A DNA stretch of 64,000 bases, taken from Calcarisporiella thermophila CBS 279.70. Taxonomy: Eukaryota; Calcarisporiellomycota. The position numbers were made by a program, and so were the translations under genes. Below are positions 14,390-27,769 of the stretch, piece after piece (the first letter of the stretch is position 1; each line of letters opens with the position of its first letter). Under the pieces are notes generated by a model. That model was not told the DNA's origin, searched no databases, and saw only the letters and a program-made list of their open reading frames with translations. The DNA lies in NCBI RefSeq assembly GCF_041956535.1, contig NW_027192194.1, forward strand, positions 485,011 to 549,010, given 5' to 3'.

Positions 14390-16795
14390 GGATGAAGCGA
14401 TGATAATATAGATGCGGGGAGATGCGAGATGTAGATGATATAGATGGTGTGTGGAGAGAAATGAGAGAGGAGAAGAGGAGTGAGAACCTGCTCTGTTATA
14501 GTGTGGGGCCCCTTCTGATGGTTAGTTGATGCAAAAGCGTTAGTATTCGGAGGAGGGAAAAAATAACAGCGCAAAATTTTGTCTTGGGTGGGCATTTTAT
14601 ATTAAGCTTTCGCTCTTCGGTAACAGGTATCTGATAAAAATAACATTTAACCAGTAAAGGCATATGTGTCTCTTTGGTGTTTATTTGAACCCATTTTTTT
14701 TTAAATAGAGCACACAATTCCACGCTCTCCGAATCCATACAAACCATCTTTAAGCTTGAATCAAAAGCCCTCTGCGTACCATGCTTTCACAGGGTGGCGC
14801 ACGCATCATTTTGTTGGTAAGTATGATTTGTGGATTCCAAGTGGGACTTGTGTATTCTGCCCTTAGCGTCCGACTTTCCTTACATATCATCGCCCATTCC
14901 GGGGGGGAGAATGCCCATGAACCGATTCGGAGGCTGAGTAAGCCCCTATCCCACGCAAATTTAGCGATTTTGGCTTTTTCACCCACTTTGACCCAGGTAG
15001 TTTTTTATTGATTCGTGCCATAAAATATTAACCAGGAAACGGAATCATTGGGAAGATGGCTTTTACATGCTTGTGGTAACCAGTGGATTTGTCTTTAAGC
15101 AGAGCTGGTCCGACAAGTTTTTCTCCTCCCAAAACGAAAATAAAGAGTGCGTTTTCATGGAGACCCAGTTATTGCTGTCAATACGTCAATGGGTTTAGTA
15201 CGTGCGCTTTGATGAAAGTATACCCGAAAGCCCTAGAGTGAGACTCGGCGTAATACGCCGTGAAATGGATAGAGTCCTGGAAAATATATGCCTTTTCTCG
15301 GGTTTTCTGCGCTCTACGGAATATCAGGGTTTCGACCTTCCGTTTCAGGTTACGAAAGCGGGCAGCACCATTCTCCTTGGCGTGTAAAGATCTTGGCAAG
15401 GCTATTCTTTCGATGTCAAGAGACTCTTGGCTCTATCCATCACCTTACCTTTCCCCTTCTTTGCAACAGCATTCTCAAAGAGATTTACTAAGCTACATTC
15501 TCTATCTGAGTCACAAATCGGAGATGACAAAGGTACAAACCATCGCCACTTTTTCAAATTATGTCTTGCCCGCCTATCCCATTGTGAACACATTGTACAC
15601 GGGAATTACCGCTTTTACCCGATGCAAATGCCTTATATAAATAAATAACTGGAGTGCAAAATCAGGGTTGTGCTGCATTATACTACAACGCTAATGCAAA
15701 TGTATGCTTGACATCCATGATAATGCCCTTGGCTATTCCCATGTGGGATCAGGGCAAATAAAAGATGGATAATCCTTTGTCGCCAGGAGCGATTTATCAG
15801 CGTCACGCTAATGCCCCTCTTTATTGCGAAGTGTTACGGAAAGGTTGGCATATTTAACATACATTCTCATTTCAGAACATGGATATCTACAAGGGCATGT
15901 AAAGATTTAGTTAGATGCGCAAACGGTTTATAATACCCGATAGATAGTGGAGATATAATCTCGTACAATATTCTAATGGCTAGGATTTTTATAATGTCAT
16001 ACTTACCGTATCGCCATCATGAAAGTTACATTGAAATTTAAGCTTTGGGCAGAAGAGGAATGCGGATTCAGTCCCTTGGAAGTATATAAAAATGCATTTT
16101 CAATACACTTTGAGAGAACTGGCTCTTAGTTTGATGTCAAGGCATGGATGAAGCCAAGATCGTAAAGGGGCTTATTCGTCCGGTCTTTTTCGTCTAATAA
16201 TGCTTACTATGAATACATAAAAGATAGTCTATAGTCTAAGTTTCTCAGCTTTTATTAAATGATTACTAAATATATAATCGTATCTCTTTTTTTTGGGGAG
16301 GGGGGGCTTGTTCATCACCGTCTAGTTATTGATAAACAAATCAAGTAGTTAGTCTTTGATATAAGGCAGTGCCTCTTCTCAATTTTCCACATAAAAAGAG
16401 ATTGCCATTAATGATCTGACTACAACTTTTCTTGTGCGCTAACATGACGAGCATATCAATAGCCATAATGGGTTCGAGTTTTGGCGCAACTGGGATGAAT
16501 AGGAAAGTTTCAAACAAAATCATTATGATAAACATTGACTGCGAAACTAATGTGATCGGAGCTACTGTTCTCTTCTATAGGGGCTTCTGGGGCAAAGCTT
16601 GAGCTTCAGCATAGAAGAATAATGGACTAAAGCTCTGGTGGGATACCAGAGAGTGGTAGTCTTGCACTGGGTTAATAACCTAGTTTACGTAGAATGTCCT
16701 TTAATGGAATTGAGTCACACATTAATTCTGTGAAATTGATATTTGGTTATTATTTCTCTTTTAATTGGCGTTGTTTTCGCGAATCCTTATTTCCA
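14390..16795. other. Intergenic desert
   Basis: About 2.4 kb between divergent gene starts. Several open frames of 60-126 codons occur around 15.2-15.65 kb on both strands, but none resembles a known protein or shows consistent splice structure. A G-rich run lies at about 16291-16307. Nothing else is recognised. Confidence 0.5.
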
Positions 16796-18285
16796 ATGGA
16801 GAGCGATCATACAGAAAATAACACAACAGGGACATTGGTTGAGGATGACTACACATATGTAAATAATTTGTATAATGCGTGTTGCGATCTTTACGCCAAA
16901 GTTGGATGTCTTCAGGTGGATGGAATAGATAGATTAAAGGCGTTAATTGTCTCCGAGAAACGATTTCTTGAGCGGGTACCTTTACGTAGCACTATAAGTA
17001 GCTTAACATTAATTGACTTTAACTCTATTATCGACAGCTGATCCAATGCCCTAATGAGATGCATCATGTCGTTACGACGAATTTGAATTACCTCTCGGCA
17101 GTATACGATACAATTATCGGGAGTGAGAATGTTGTCGGTGTCATGCAATTATTTAGATATGGGGATATTTCCAAAAAAGCGAAACGACACGAGCTACGGG
17201 TAGATGTCGTAGCAAATGGGGGACTGCGTTGGATTAAGGTTACTGCAAGAAATTTGAAGGCATTAAGACATGAACTTTCGGGATTCGAGGATATCGAGGA
17301 AGACGAAGAAGATTGGAGCAGCAATGAGGACGAACCTAGTAAACACAATGGAACGCAGGAGCATGGAGCAGCAAACGGCTTCGAGAACGAAGAGAGCAAT
17401 CATTTCTCCCTTTCCTCCTTGCCTTTGTTTCGCTCTGCCCGCCAGTATCTGACTGCCGCATCTTACAATACGATACATTTCCGCGTACCAGAGATAGTGT
17501 TTTTATTTGCATCCATCCGTCGGGGAGAGAATGAGCTAGTAGAACGCAAGATATTTTCACAGCTAGAGGATATGGGGATACTAGTCGAACTTGGCCCTAA
17601 ATCGCCCCGCGGCAAGGCAAGGACCACATTCTGTCAGAGTCTGCACGTCCGAGCGCAGACTCTGACAGAGTGTCTGAATCTTGACATCACTACTTTGGTC
17701 ACGCTTGTGTCGAGTCTTTGCCATACCCCCAATGTATCACCGGATATATTTGACGCCCAGGCTCTTAAGTTCCAGGCCGAAGAGGAAGCAATTTCACCAC
17801 TTTTAACTCGCTTGCGGGCCATGCTTCGTGGCCATAAGTTATACACGACTGAATCCGCTCGCGCCAAATTTATGGAAATCGTAGATCTAATGGGTGGGCC
17901 GGTAGAGAAAGCGCGTGCAAATTCCTTGTTTGCTGGCCCTGGTCTCGGCCTCGGCACCGATCCCGAAAACGATTCAACTGACGGACTCCAGCGACAGTTG
18001 TGGGCACACTTCCTGAGCGACGAGGACGCAGTTCTACCGCGCATCCAAGTCTTACCTGACCAGCCGTCTGAGCGGTTCCTTGGGCTCCGTGGGCACAATA
18101 AGATCTCGGAAGCGCACATTGCCGTTTTTGGGACCGGCGACGCGCACCAGATGAATACGCTCACGTCTAACGTGAAGGTGCACAGGGCGTTAATTGAGGC
18201 GGGGATAGATGCTGGATTGGTTCTCCATGGGGCGCGCAGTTTGGCTGAGAATCGGATGAAGAGCGCGGGAGCGGAAGCACTTTAA
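16796..18285 (+). CDS. DUF1308 family protein (C7orf25 homologue)
   Basis: Two exons, 16796-16975 and 17038-18285, joined by a 62-bp phase-0 intron, give 475 aa. The N-terminal part is helical (NLYNACCDLYAKVGC, FLERLIQCPNEMHHVV). The conserved block ELRVDVVANGGLRWIKVTAR, followed by NLKALRH, is diagnostic for the DUF1308/UPF0415 family. An acidic linker follows (about residues 140-160), then a PIN-like C-terminal part with TILL-type hydrophobic stretches and a final FLGLRGHNKISEAHIAVFGT. The function of the family is not established; its C-terminal part has been described as nuclease-like in fold, which I cannot verify here. An in-frame ATG at 16694 exists, but the family's conservation starts after 16796. 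Confidence 0.85.
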
Positions 18286-18831
18286 TTTCAGGGGGCTTCC
18301 ATGGCCCTTCTCTCCTCTTATCCCATCATTTGTGGAACATGACAGAGAAGAGTGGTGCAAGAACCTTGATGATTGCATGATTCATAAACCCTAACTTATT
18401 CCTCACATTACTTTAATGCATCACTTGTGATTGCGGAATTATCTGGACTCGTGCTTGTGTACTAGTTTTTTTGGATTTCCCTTGCTCTGAGTTGAGCCGT
18501 TCTCTCTGGGCTACTTTTCCACCGTAGTGCCTGTACTACCATAATTTACCTATTTCTGCCCTTGCTCGCGTGATCCAAGTGATGTTATTATTAAAAGCGG
18601 CGAAATCCCACGCCCGAATAAACCGTTGGCTCCCCTGGTCGAAAAGGCATTATTGGGTTAAAATTTGGGCAATTTCTCTCGTCTCGAGAAAAGAGTTATA
18701 AGTTTCTCTGCTCCCTCCCTCGATTGCGTGAGAGAAAAACGAAGCCAGCGTGCGCGATTTCCCTTCCCCTCTCCTCACCTCTGCCATTATCCCCACCATT
18801 ACGGGAAAATAAAGAAGCTAAAGACGCGTCA
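18286..18831. other. Intergenic/promoter of the dipeptidyl aminopeptidase gene
   Basis: A 546-bp gap between two same-strand genes. It becomes C/T-rich toward the downstream ATG, as expected for a fungal promoter and leader. No gene seen. Confidence 0.55.
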
Positions 18832-21800
18832 ATGAACGGAAAAAGTTCCGATACAATACTTCCTCTCGTGAGCGAGAAAATTGCCATTTCCGAGGAGCTT
18901 AGGCGGAGACAGGTTAGTTCGTAGATGATGAGTTATGGTTTTTGACTAGTACCTAACCTGTTTCAACAGCGAAGAGGATTAAATCGCGTGGTGGTAATTA
19001 CTGCTTCCACCATTGCCATTGTCCTTGTTGTCGTCCTTGCGACTTATTTCGGTGTTACCAAAGCACGCACATATCACGAGAGCGGTGTGTTAATGATATC
19101 TTGCTCTTTGATTACCATTTTTCAATAATGTTTGTTTTGCTCTTTGCTCAGTTCCTAATTCCTACCTTGCTGTTGATCCAATTAAGGACAGAATCGACTT
19201 CGAAGACTTCGCTAATAGAACGTTCAGAGCTAAACTTATCAGTGTGCAGTGGGAGAAAGATGGTAAAAAAACACAGAGCTCTTCAGCGCCCCTCTTTTTT
19301 GATATGAATAACTCTACTGTTGAATTGTATTAGCCAACGCGCCCCTCTACTCGAAGCAGGATGATGATAACAATATTTTCATTGTTAATGCTGCAGACAA
19401 GTCGAACACCACGCTCGTGAATGCGGCTGATATCAAGATTGATGGCAAATTGATCAGTATCGATGGATACGAAATTTCACCAGACAAAGAGTATGTGCTT
19501 ATCCAGACCAACAATACCAAGGTGAATATGTTCTTTTTCTTGCCATTTTCTTCAGTATACTTATCGGATTGCTTTCTTACTTTATAGCTTTGGCGCCACT
19601 CTTTCTATGCTCATTACTACGTTTTTAATGTAAAATCCAAGGAGGTGAAGCCACTCTTGCAAAGCCAGGACTTGAGTGCCAAACCCGAGGTTCAGTACGT
19701 CGCTTGGAGTCCTTCGGGCCATAGTCTAGTAAATGATCAAATATGTTCTACTATTTTCATCACATATTGATTCTTGATCTTTTTTTATAAATAGCTATAC
19801 ATTCTGAAGAATGATATATATATCCGCAAAGACTTGGGCGACAGTGTTCGCGTTACCAACGATGGCTCTAACCTGATCTTCAACGGACATTCGGACTGGG
19901 TTTACGAGGAAGAAGTCCTTTCTTCACAAATCGCTGTCTGGTGGTCCCCTGACTCGACGCACATTGCTTTCCTACGCTTCAATGATACAAATGTGCCAGA
20001 TTTCCACTATCCGCTCTACGTCAATGACAAGTCGTACCCTGATGATATTGTCATTAAATACCCTAAGGCTGGCTTCCCCAACCCGACCGTCTCTCTCAAC
20101 GTTCATGCGCTGGGCACTGAAGGTTTCAAAGAGGTGCCCGTACCTAATTCTCAGCCCGCACTAGAAGACCGCGTGATCACGGAGATTGAGTGGACCACGG
20201 ACACACACGATAAATTGCTATTCCGCGTTGCTAACCGTGTGCAGGACCAATACAAGGTTGTGCTCTTCGACGTTGCCTCAGGAAACGCACAGGTAGTTCG
20301 AGAAGCGTCTGCAGGCGATCAGGGCTGGTTCGATCCCGATAAGTCTCTCATCTATGTCTCTCCTGGGAATTCAGGCCGGCAGCCAGGATATATCGACCTA
20401 GTTGATATTAATGGATACAACCACTTGGCATTCTACTCCCCTCTGGATGCGAAGGAGCCCGTGTGGCTAACTCAAGGTCAGTGGGAGGTTGTTGGTGCAC
20501 CCGTGGCAGTGGATGCGAACAGCGGGCTTGTGTACGTGTTCGGATTTCTTCGACTATTTGTATAACTTTGATCTTACAAGTGTTTTGTTTTATCCAGCTA
20601 TTACATTTCTACTGAGCGTGATTCGACTGAACGCCATCTCTATTCAGTGACGTTGGATGGCAAGAACAAGACAGCGCTCACAGACACTTCAAAACCAGGA
20701 TACTATAGCGCAAGTTTCTCATCCAATAGCGGCTATTACCTTTTAACTTACGCAGGTCCCGAGATCCCATACCAGATAATGCGAAAGGCTAACTCAGGTA
20801 CTTGGGGATTTATATCCTGTTGTGGTTTAGTTAAAGCCCTTATTTATTCTTTTCCTTACTCTATTTTCTAGCGGAAGAATATTCTGTGGAGGATAACACC
20901 GGGCTCAAGGCCGCGCTCACCAATATTAAATTGCCTACGAAACGCTTCACCACCATTCAGAGCGAAGGAGCTACACTTAATGCAATGGAGATTTTACCCG
21001 TTGGCTTCGACGAAAGTCGCAAATATCCCGTACTCTTCCGTGTGTACGGTGGTCCGAACTCGCAGCTGGTGGCCAAGACTTGGACAGCCTCAGACTGGCA
21101 CACTTATCTTGCCTCGAGCCCAAACCATCAATACATCATTGTGATTGTGGACGGTCGGGGAACTGGTTTTAAGGGGAAGGATTTTAGAAAAGTGGTTACC
21201 AAGAGGCTCGGTGAGCTGGAGACAATTGACCAAGTGAATGCAGGAAAGCACTGGGCCAGTTTACCCTATGTGGACAGTAGTAAAATCGCCATCTGGGGAT
21301 GGGTAAGCGTCGGATTATCCTTTCCAACCATACGTGTTTCTTCTTTTGGTTCTGCTGCATTGAAATTATATTAATGTGCCGAAATCTCTCCACTTTTGTG
21401 TAGTCATATGGTGGTTATATGACCAGCAAAGTCATCGAGGCGAACTCTCGCGTCTTCAAAGCTGGTATTGCGGTTGCACCTGTAACAGATTGGCGTCTGT
21501 ACGACTCTATTTACACAGAACGTTACATGAAGACTCCCGAGGCAAACCCCGAGGGCTACAAGAAGAGCGCTGTTGTCAACACGGAAGGGTTCGGCAATTC
21601 GTCTTTCTTGCTTGTGCACGGAACCGCCGATGACAACGTACACTTCCAGAACTCGGCCCTACTTGCTCACCGCCTTACCCAAGCGAAGGTCGAGTTCCAA
21701 GAGCATGTGTACACAGATAGCGATCACGGAATCAACTTTGGCAAATCAACCCAGAGACATCTATATCGCTCGCTCACAGACTTTTTGACCGACGTATTCG

Positions 21801-21835
21801 CAAAACAGCCTGCGGCGGCTACCCCCTCTAACTGA
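18832..21835 (+). CDS. Type II membrane dipeptidyl aminopeptidase (DPP4/S9B family)
   Basis: Nine exons (18832-18912, 18970-19084, 19152-19262, 19334-19521, 19588-19728, 19795-20531, 20598-20797, 20872-21302, 21404-21835) join in frame to 811 aa, the usual length of STE13/DAP2 proteins. A short cytosolic head is followed by one transmembrane anchor (about residues 35-57, VVVITASTIAIVLVVVLATY). The beta-propeller carries the substrate-anchoring DWVYEEEVL motif. The catalytic triad is Ser in GWSYGGYM (split by intron 21303-21402), Asp in GTADDNVH and His in DSDHGI. These enzymes remove X-Pro/X-Ala dipeptides in late Golgi or vacuole, for example in pheromone maturation. Which compartment applies here is unknown. 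All key residues are present. Confidence 0.95.
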
Positions 21836-23118
21836 TTCTAATAGCTAAAGATCATGTGGATAAGTGCGAAGAGATTTTGCTTATACTTTATTTTAAAGAT
21901 GATGGATATATTGTCTTATAATGTCTATGGGTTTTCCTTGTTTTACTATTTATCTAATTGTTGTTTATTTATTGCCCTGCTTTTCCCTTATTCATGTCCA
22001 AGCTAATACTCTATAACATGAAAATAAATCTTTATCTCGTCGTGCTCACATACTTGAAACAATCTGAAAAGTTAGTTGTGTGACGCTTTAAGAAAGGAAA
22101 AAAAGCTCACAGATAGATGCAAAATTTGAAGATGTGTAAAGGAGATTTGCTTTTCTCTTACCAATGTAGCTGGGCCCAATCCTATGTTAAGGACACCAGG
22201 AGTGATAAATTTTTTGCTTTTTTTATACCCATAATAGTCAGCTTTCGAAAGTTTAAACACCGCTTGTGGCTAATCTGTTGTATATAAATTATTCTGCGCC
22301 ACACATTTGTTTATGCTTTCCGAAATCGTATAAAAGCTCGCCTAAATGCATATTTTGTTTCTTTGGCTATTTCCCCGTTTTCTTTTGGACGCTGCTTGGT
22401 TCAAAATCGAGCAGCGTTTGAATGATATTCGTCTATTATTCTTATGTACGAGGGCGGGAAGAGGAAATTTACAACACCATATTAATCGCGGCGTATCAGC
22501 CCTTTACTGGTAACGCCGTTTCATGCCATGGTGACAATTCATTTCGTACAATGATAAAATCGACGTAAAAAAAAATTGCAAGTTTCTATCTAAAGAGAAT
22601 TCATCAAGGAAACAAAATGTTGGAAGATGTTATTTGGGTGCATTAAAAGGGAATATAACCCTTACAAATAGAAGTGTCACGAGGATATTAAATAGTAAAC
22701 AGCGCATAGAAAAGTGTCCAGAATGTTTATTTACAGAAACATTGGATTGTCTTGTACTAGAGCATCAAAGTGATTTACCACGCGAGCACGAAAATGAGGG
22801 GTATTCGCAACCTCATAACGGAATGGATCTACGCCGAAATTTAATGAAGAACGAGGCCATCCTCGAGAATGGGGTAAACACGGGCTCCATGTGAGAGGGA
22901 GTCGCAAATATACGAAATCTATATAGCCAGAGAATTAAAAAAGTAATCGGCAGAAGAATCTTAATGACAAGAGAACATTACCGTTCCGACACCCATTGTG
23001 TGAAAAGAAAAGCACCGTGGATCCTAACAGCCGGGCTACTCCACACCCTATCACGTCTCCGTCGAATAAACAGAGATCGGGTATCGCGTAAAGTAGGCCG
23101 ACCTCTGCTTCACAGTTA
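21836..23118. other. AT-rich intergenic
   Basis: About 1.28 kb between convergent genes. An open frame of about 86 codons at 22634-22894 lacks an ATG start and any recognisable similarity, so it is not called. Nothing else is seen. Confidence 0.5.
22023..22028 (+). terminator. Candidate polyadenylation signal of the aminopeptidase gene
   Basis: AATAAA about 190 bp past the stop codon in AT-rich sequence. Position fits a 3' end; unproven. Confidence 0.3.
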
Positions 23119-26100
23119 CTATCTAGTGCCGGTTGAATACGATGTTGTTCGATATCTGACACACATTGTCCCTCTAGTTTTTGCAAAAAAACTCTCCATC
23201 TCATATGTAGGCTCGGATGAATCCACTTGGGAGATGGATTGGTATGTGAAAAAAAACCGATGTTTATAAAACAAGATAGCGGCAAGCCTGCCTTTCGTGT
23301 CGATGAAGCCAAGCTGAGAGAGCCTATTACAGGGAATAAAGCTATAGGTATGCGTGTTCACAATAAATGAGAAATATCCTTACCTTTCCTCTCTGGCCCC
23401 TCCAAGGCCACACACTGCTTCCATATACAGGAATGGCTCTTGGAATGCAGCCAACTGCTGTGCATCACCACTTGATTGCTTATTTTCTTGATATATCACG
23501 TCAAAAATAGTGGCAGTTTCCTCTCCTTTGTTCCCTGCTTCTACAGTTTCCACTCCAGACATCGCTTCCAAGCTTTCCACCGCTTCAACAGGCTCTATCG
23601 GCGCATGGCCGGGGCTGTCAATATCGACATCAAGTAGTGCTCGAGGATGCTCACCCTCTCCTTCATCACTCGTCGGATGGTCGATTGGTTCCGAAGGCAT
23701 GCCAGTGCAAGCATTAGATGCTATTTCGGGATCATGCATGTGTAAAACTGCTGCAATCGGCTCATAGTCGTCGGGAAGATACTTGAGCCTGTCAATAGAG
23801 TCACCAAATCTGGCTCTGCAGCCTTCACCAGAAGCAACAGATATTGCCGGATACCAGATTTTTCTTGTGTCCACTTTACCGAATGCCACTCCAAGTGGTG
23901 CTCCATTTCGTGAATAGGATATTTTGCCTGCGTCAAGATCAAGTGCAACCGTTATCACGTCGCCCTTTGACCACCGATCCCCATATCGCTTGGGTAAGTG
24001 TACAGATCCATGCCATTTCATGCAGCGCTCTCCGTCATAAGAATAAGATTCCGAGTCATCACCGACACCATTGCCTCCAGCTGCATCAAAATGACATCGG
24101 TCCGTCGCCCACCCTACTTGAATCATCCCGTCTGTCTTCAGTACAATCTCATATGCATATTTACCTCCGCCAGTCACCCCGTGTGTCGCACACACGCTTT
24201 CGAAGGTCCCCGCGTCATTCCGTACCTCAAGATGGTCATAGGAGAGACAGAGGAGAGAGGTTTTGCGGTTCAAGCTCCATTCCACACAATGGGGACGGTT
24301 TGAAGTAGGCCATCCGATCTCGTCCACATAGTGTGAGGCCAAGGTATTGAGCAGGAGCTGGCCGTAGAAGTCAAAAAGCGGCGACTCATGAGAGGCAAGA
24401 GCACGCCAGACTGCAATCCCAACTGTAATGGAATCAGTGGTGGAAAGTGCCTTTTCATAGCGTGTATAGATTGCCAAGGATTCAACGGATATGTCCACCA
24501 AAGAGCGGGTGCACTTGAAAAGTCTTAATATTCCGCGAACAAAATGCGCCTGCTTTAGCTGATCACGCACTTCCTCAAAACGCATCAAGCTATTTAATAT
24601 ATGCAACGAGTGCCCGGACAATAGCCTTTTAATCTTTCCAGATTTTCTCGATTCCCCATCTTCTTCTCTCTGCTCTCTCTGTTGTTGGGCAAATCGCGAT
24701 AGAAGTCCAACATTATCCAAACACCCCAATTCCTCTCCTGTGTCCTCTGTTTTATTGTTGTTCCCCGATCCAATCAACTGTGCATATTCCATTGCCACAT
24801 TCAAGTCATGCTCTGATTCTGATTCACTTTCTGAAAAGTCCTTGAATGTTTCTAGAGCAGCAAAGTAAGCTTCATTTTCTCCTCGGTTTAGTTCATTGAA
24901 TTTCCGTACGAAGCTAGCGCGAGATATCGAGGTCGTCAACGCAGGCTGTGCACATATGATGAGCAGGGTTGCAATTAGGTTATGGACAAGTGATGGCTCT
25001 TTCATGGCAATTTCGCTATCCGTACGACAGAGTTCGAGCATGAATTTCGAAGAGAGCTCATGATTATCAAAGAGTATGGAAAGGGTATGCAGTTGAGCAA
25101 CAAGATAATCAAATGATTTTGAACTAGAGGAAAGGAGTCTTGCGGGAGTTTCCGGTGGGTTATAGAGGTTTACTCCGGTAATACTCGTAGCGAGTTCGAT
25201 AATTTGGTGGATGAAAGGCCGTATGACTTCGTATAAAAACTGCGAAAAAAGAGAGCTATCTAGAAAGAGGCCAAAAGTTTAGTGACAGGAGCATATAGAA
25301 ATCATAAAAATTTACCTTTAATGGCAAGCATCAACAGGGCATCTGCACAAGTGATCAAAATATCCTCATTTTTGGAAGTGAGAAGTGCGTTCGAAAGCAG
25401 TTTCACAGAGCCAGCTTCAATAAAACCAATGGCAAACTCATCTATTCACGTGTATCTATAAAATCATTTTTTCATAACATAGCCAGAGCACATCCAATGT
25501 AACTTACTCGACATGCTGGATAGGTTGAAAACCATGGCAGCCACGTCCTTGAATACCTCTGTATCTTCCGATTTAAGAAGTTCACATAATCGTGGTAAGA
25601 GATTCGGCTCGCCAGAAAGCCACTTGATATTTGCATCTAGATTAAAAATAGAAAAAAAGTTCATTAACACACTAGAAGAAAGTGTACAGAGAGCTAAGAT
25701 TAACGATACTTGCGTGAAGTACAAAGCATGGAAATAAGTTGGACAGACAAGGATATCATCTGCTTGCTTGAATTTGATGAATCTGGAGAGTTATTATTCG
25801 ATGATCTCGTAAGGTCGAGAAGCACAGCGAGCCCACCAGCATTGAATATCTTCTCATGGCATTGCACTAAAATAGTATAATTAAATCAGCCCTCCCCCCC
25901 AAAAAAAACATCAAGATTCAATTACTACAATGACTTACAATGTTTGCCTAACTCTCGTAGCATCCAAAGGGACCAATATTGTATATCCTCTTCGTTTGAA
26001 GTCAAGCATTCCACTACATGCTTCACAAGTCCACATCGAATAATTTCAATCTGATAATCATCTAATATAGCAAAATATAAATATACTTGAGGGGATTTTA

Positions 26101-27769
26101 AATAAATATCCCTATAAAAATACCTTGTTTATGAGAGAGTAGCGTCAATACTCGAAGTACAATGCGGGAAACGGCTAGACCCTCCATACTTAGGAGATTA
26201 GCCATAGAGCGAAGAATGGATTTTATCGATCGAAATAATTCAAGATTGACATCTACGCAACTTTAATTAGAACTGAATGAGTAAAACGGAAAATATGAAT
26301 ACTACCTCGTACCGCATACTCATGTAAGAGCATCAGTCCCCACCAAAGGAGTTCATAGTCCTCTACAAAAAGAACAAATTTGTAAGATAAACCCTTTGCA
26401 AATCCTATATATAAAGTGACCGTACCACTCTTCAGACATGTGGCGATGATAGACCCAATATCACACTCCAATAGATCCCGTAGATGCTTTTGAACCACTC
26501 CAACTATGCATGGAATCATTACCATATTAGCTATCATGTAAATTAGAGGTATCAACTGAGTTACTTTGTGTTTCGCTACTAATTAAAGTGACCAGAGCCT
26601 GCATCATGTATTTGGGCATGACTAGACTTCCATAGGTTGCGAGGGTCATCCGAGCAAATACTGGGAGAAAACCGGCTTCAATAAGCTTGGGCTGAACAGG
26701 TTCTAGTAGGAATTGTTATAGATAAATATATGTTTTTAAATAAGTACTGAACATCCTTACTGCATTGCGACACTAAGAATGCGACCATTAAACTCCAGTA
26801 TCGAAGCTCATTATTATTAGGGTACTTTGAAAGTATATTTAAAATGGATTCAAGAATGCCTTGCTGAACTATTTGCTCCTTTCTTGTATCTAATAACAAT
26901 CGCCATAGAAAACTGGATTAAATGAAGGTTCTGATAAGAATTAAATGACGCGCATTTTACCATTTCTATCAATTAAAAAAGTTATAACAGCCATAGCTGC
27001 CCGAAGTGTTGGCTCGGTGCTCTCTGTGTATTTTTTAGTCTCGAGTTCCGCCACTATCTCTACCATTGTATCAAGTGTTCTCATTTCTGCGAGTCGATCT
27101 AGGTTGGAATCTGATACACAAGGGAGATATATGACAAAACTTGTAGTGACTCTGTAAAAGTGGCAAAAATGATATATGCTTACCTTGCCTGGCTAGCATT
27201 TGAATTGCAGTTACACCTTTTAGGCGTATCTTAGGATCTTCATCACGACATGAGTATAAAAGAAAATTTAGATTTTCGTCTGAAAATGCAAGGCATATTT
27301 CAGAATGTGAATTTTTACATAGATATAAAATATATTAATGATCAGTACTAGATTATGTGAAAGTAAAACAGCACACACCTGACATAGCCCGGCTTAAAAC
27401 AATTCTCAAAGAGCTATAATAAAGATAAGTGTAGGGTTAAGAGATTATCCTTCAGAGTATTCAAATCGCTTATATTTGGCAATGCAGTAGAGTATTTAAT
27501 ACCTCTGGGAAAGACTTGCGTCCCCAAATTTGACGAGTTCCGCTAAAGCTGGCAAGCTTATTACTAAAATTAACATAATTATTATTGATTCAAGTAATTT
27601 CTTAAAGAGGCATAGGCTTACCGTTTTCCATTTCTCTAACCATTTTCTTTGCACGATTACTTCTATTTCGCTTCGATTGGAATTGTTTTATCGCTACATA
27701 TACAACCATTACTGAAGCCATGCCAGCAAAGAAGCTGAATGCGACACCTGCCGCGCCTGCTTTAACCAT
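23119..27769 (-). CDS. Membrane-anchored armadillo-repeat + SPRY (B30.2) protein
   Basis: Long gene with at least a dozen small exons and one large one (23384 to at least 25041). Exon 1 (27622-27769) encodes MVKAGAAGVAFSFFAGMASV followed by MVVYVAIKQ, an N-terminal hydrophobic anchor, then a basic stretch. The following exons give helical ARM/HEAT-like text (VISLPALAELVKFGDASLSQ; NLNFLLYSCRDEDPKIRLKG). The large exon continues the helical region and ends in a SPRY domain: YAYEIVLKTDGMIQVGW, YSYDGERCMKWHG, WSKGDVITVALDLDAGKISY, SRNGAPLGVAF. The reading frame stops at 23380, but that TAA lies inside a canonical donor. Splicing out 23324-23383 keeps frame and adds 68 codons to 23119, my preferred end. 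SPRY domains bind proteins; the substrate is unknown. Internal exon borders are approximate. Confidence 0.8.

Noticed and set aside
16694-16795. Earlier in-frame ATG of the DUF1308 gene
   Set aside because: The 34 extra residues are hydrophobic and unlike the family; conserved text begins after 16796.
22634-22894. 86-codon open frame
   Set aside because: No ATG, no similarity, and no splice context; in AT-rich DNA this is within chance.
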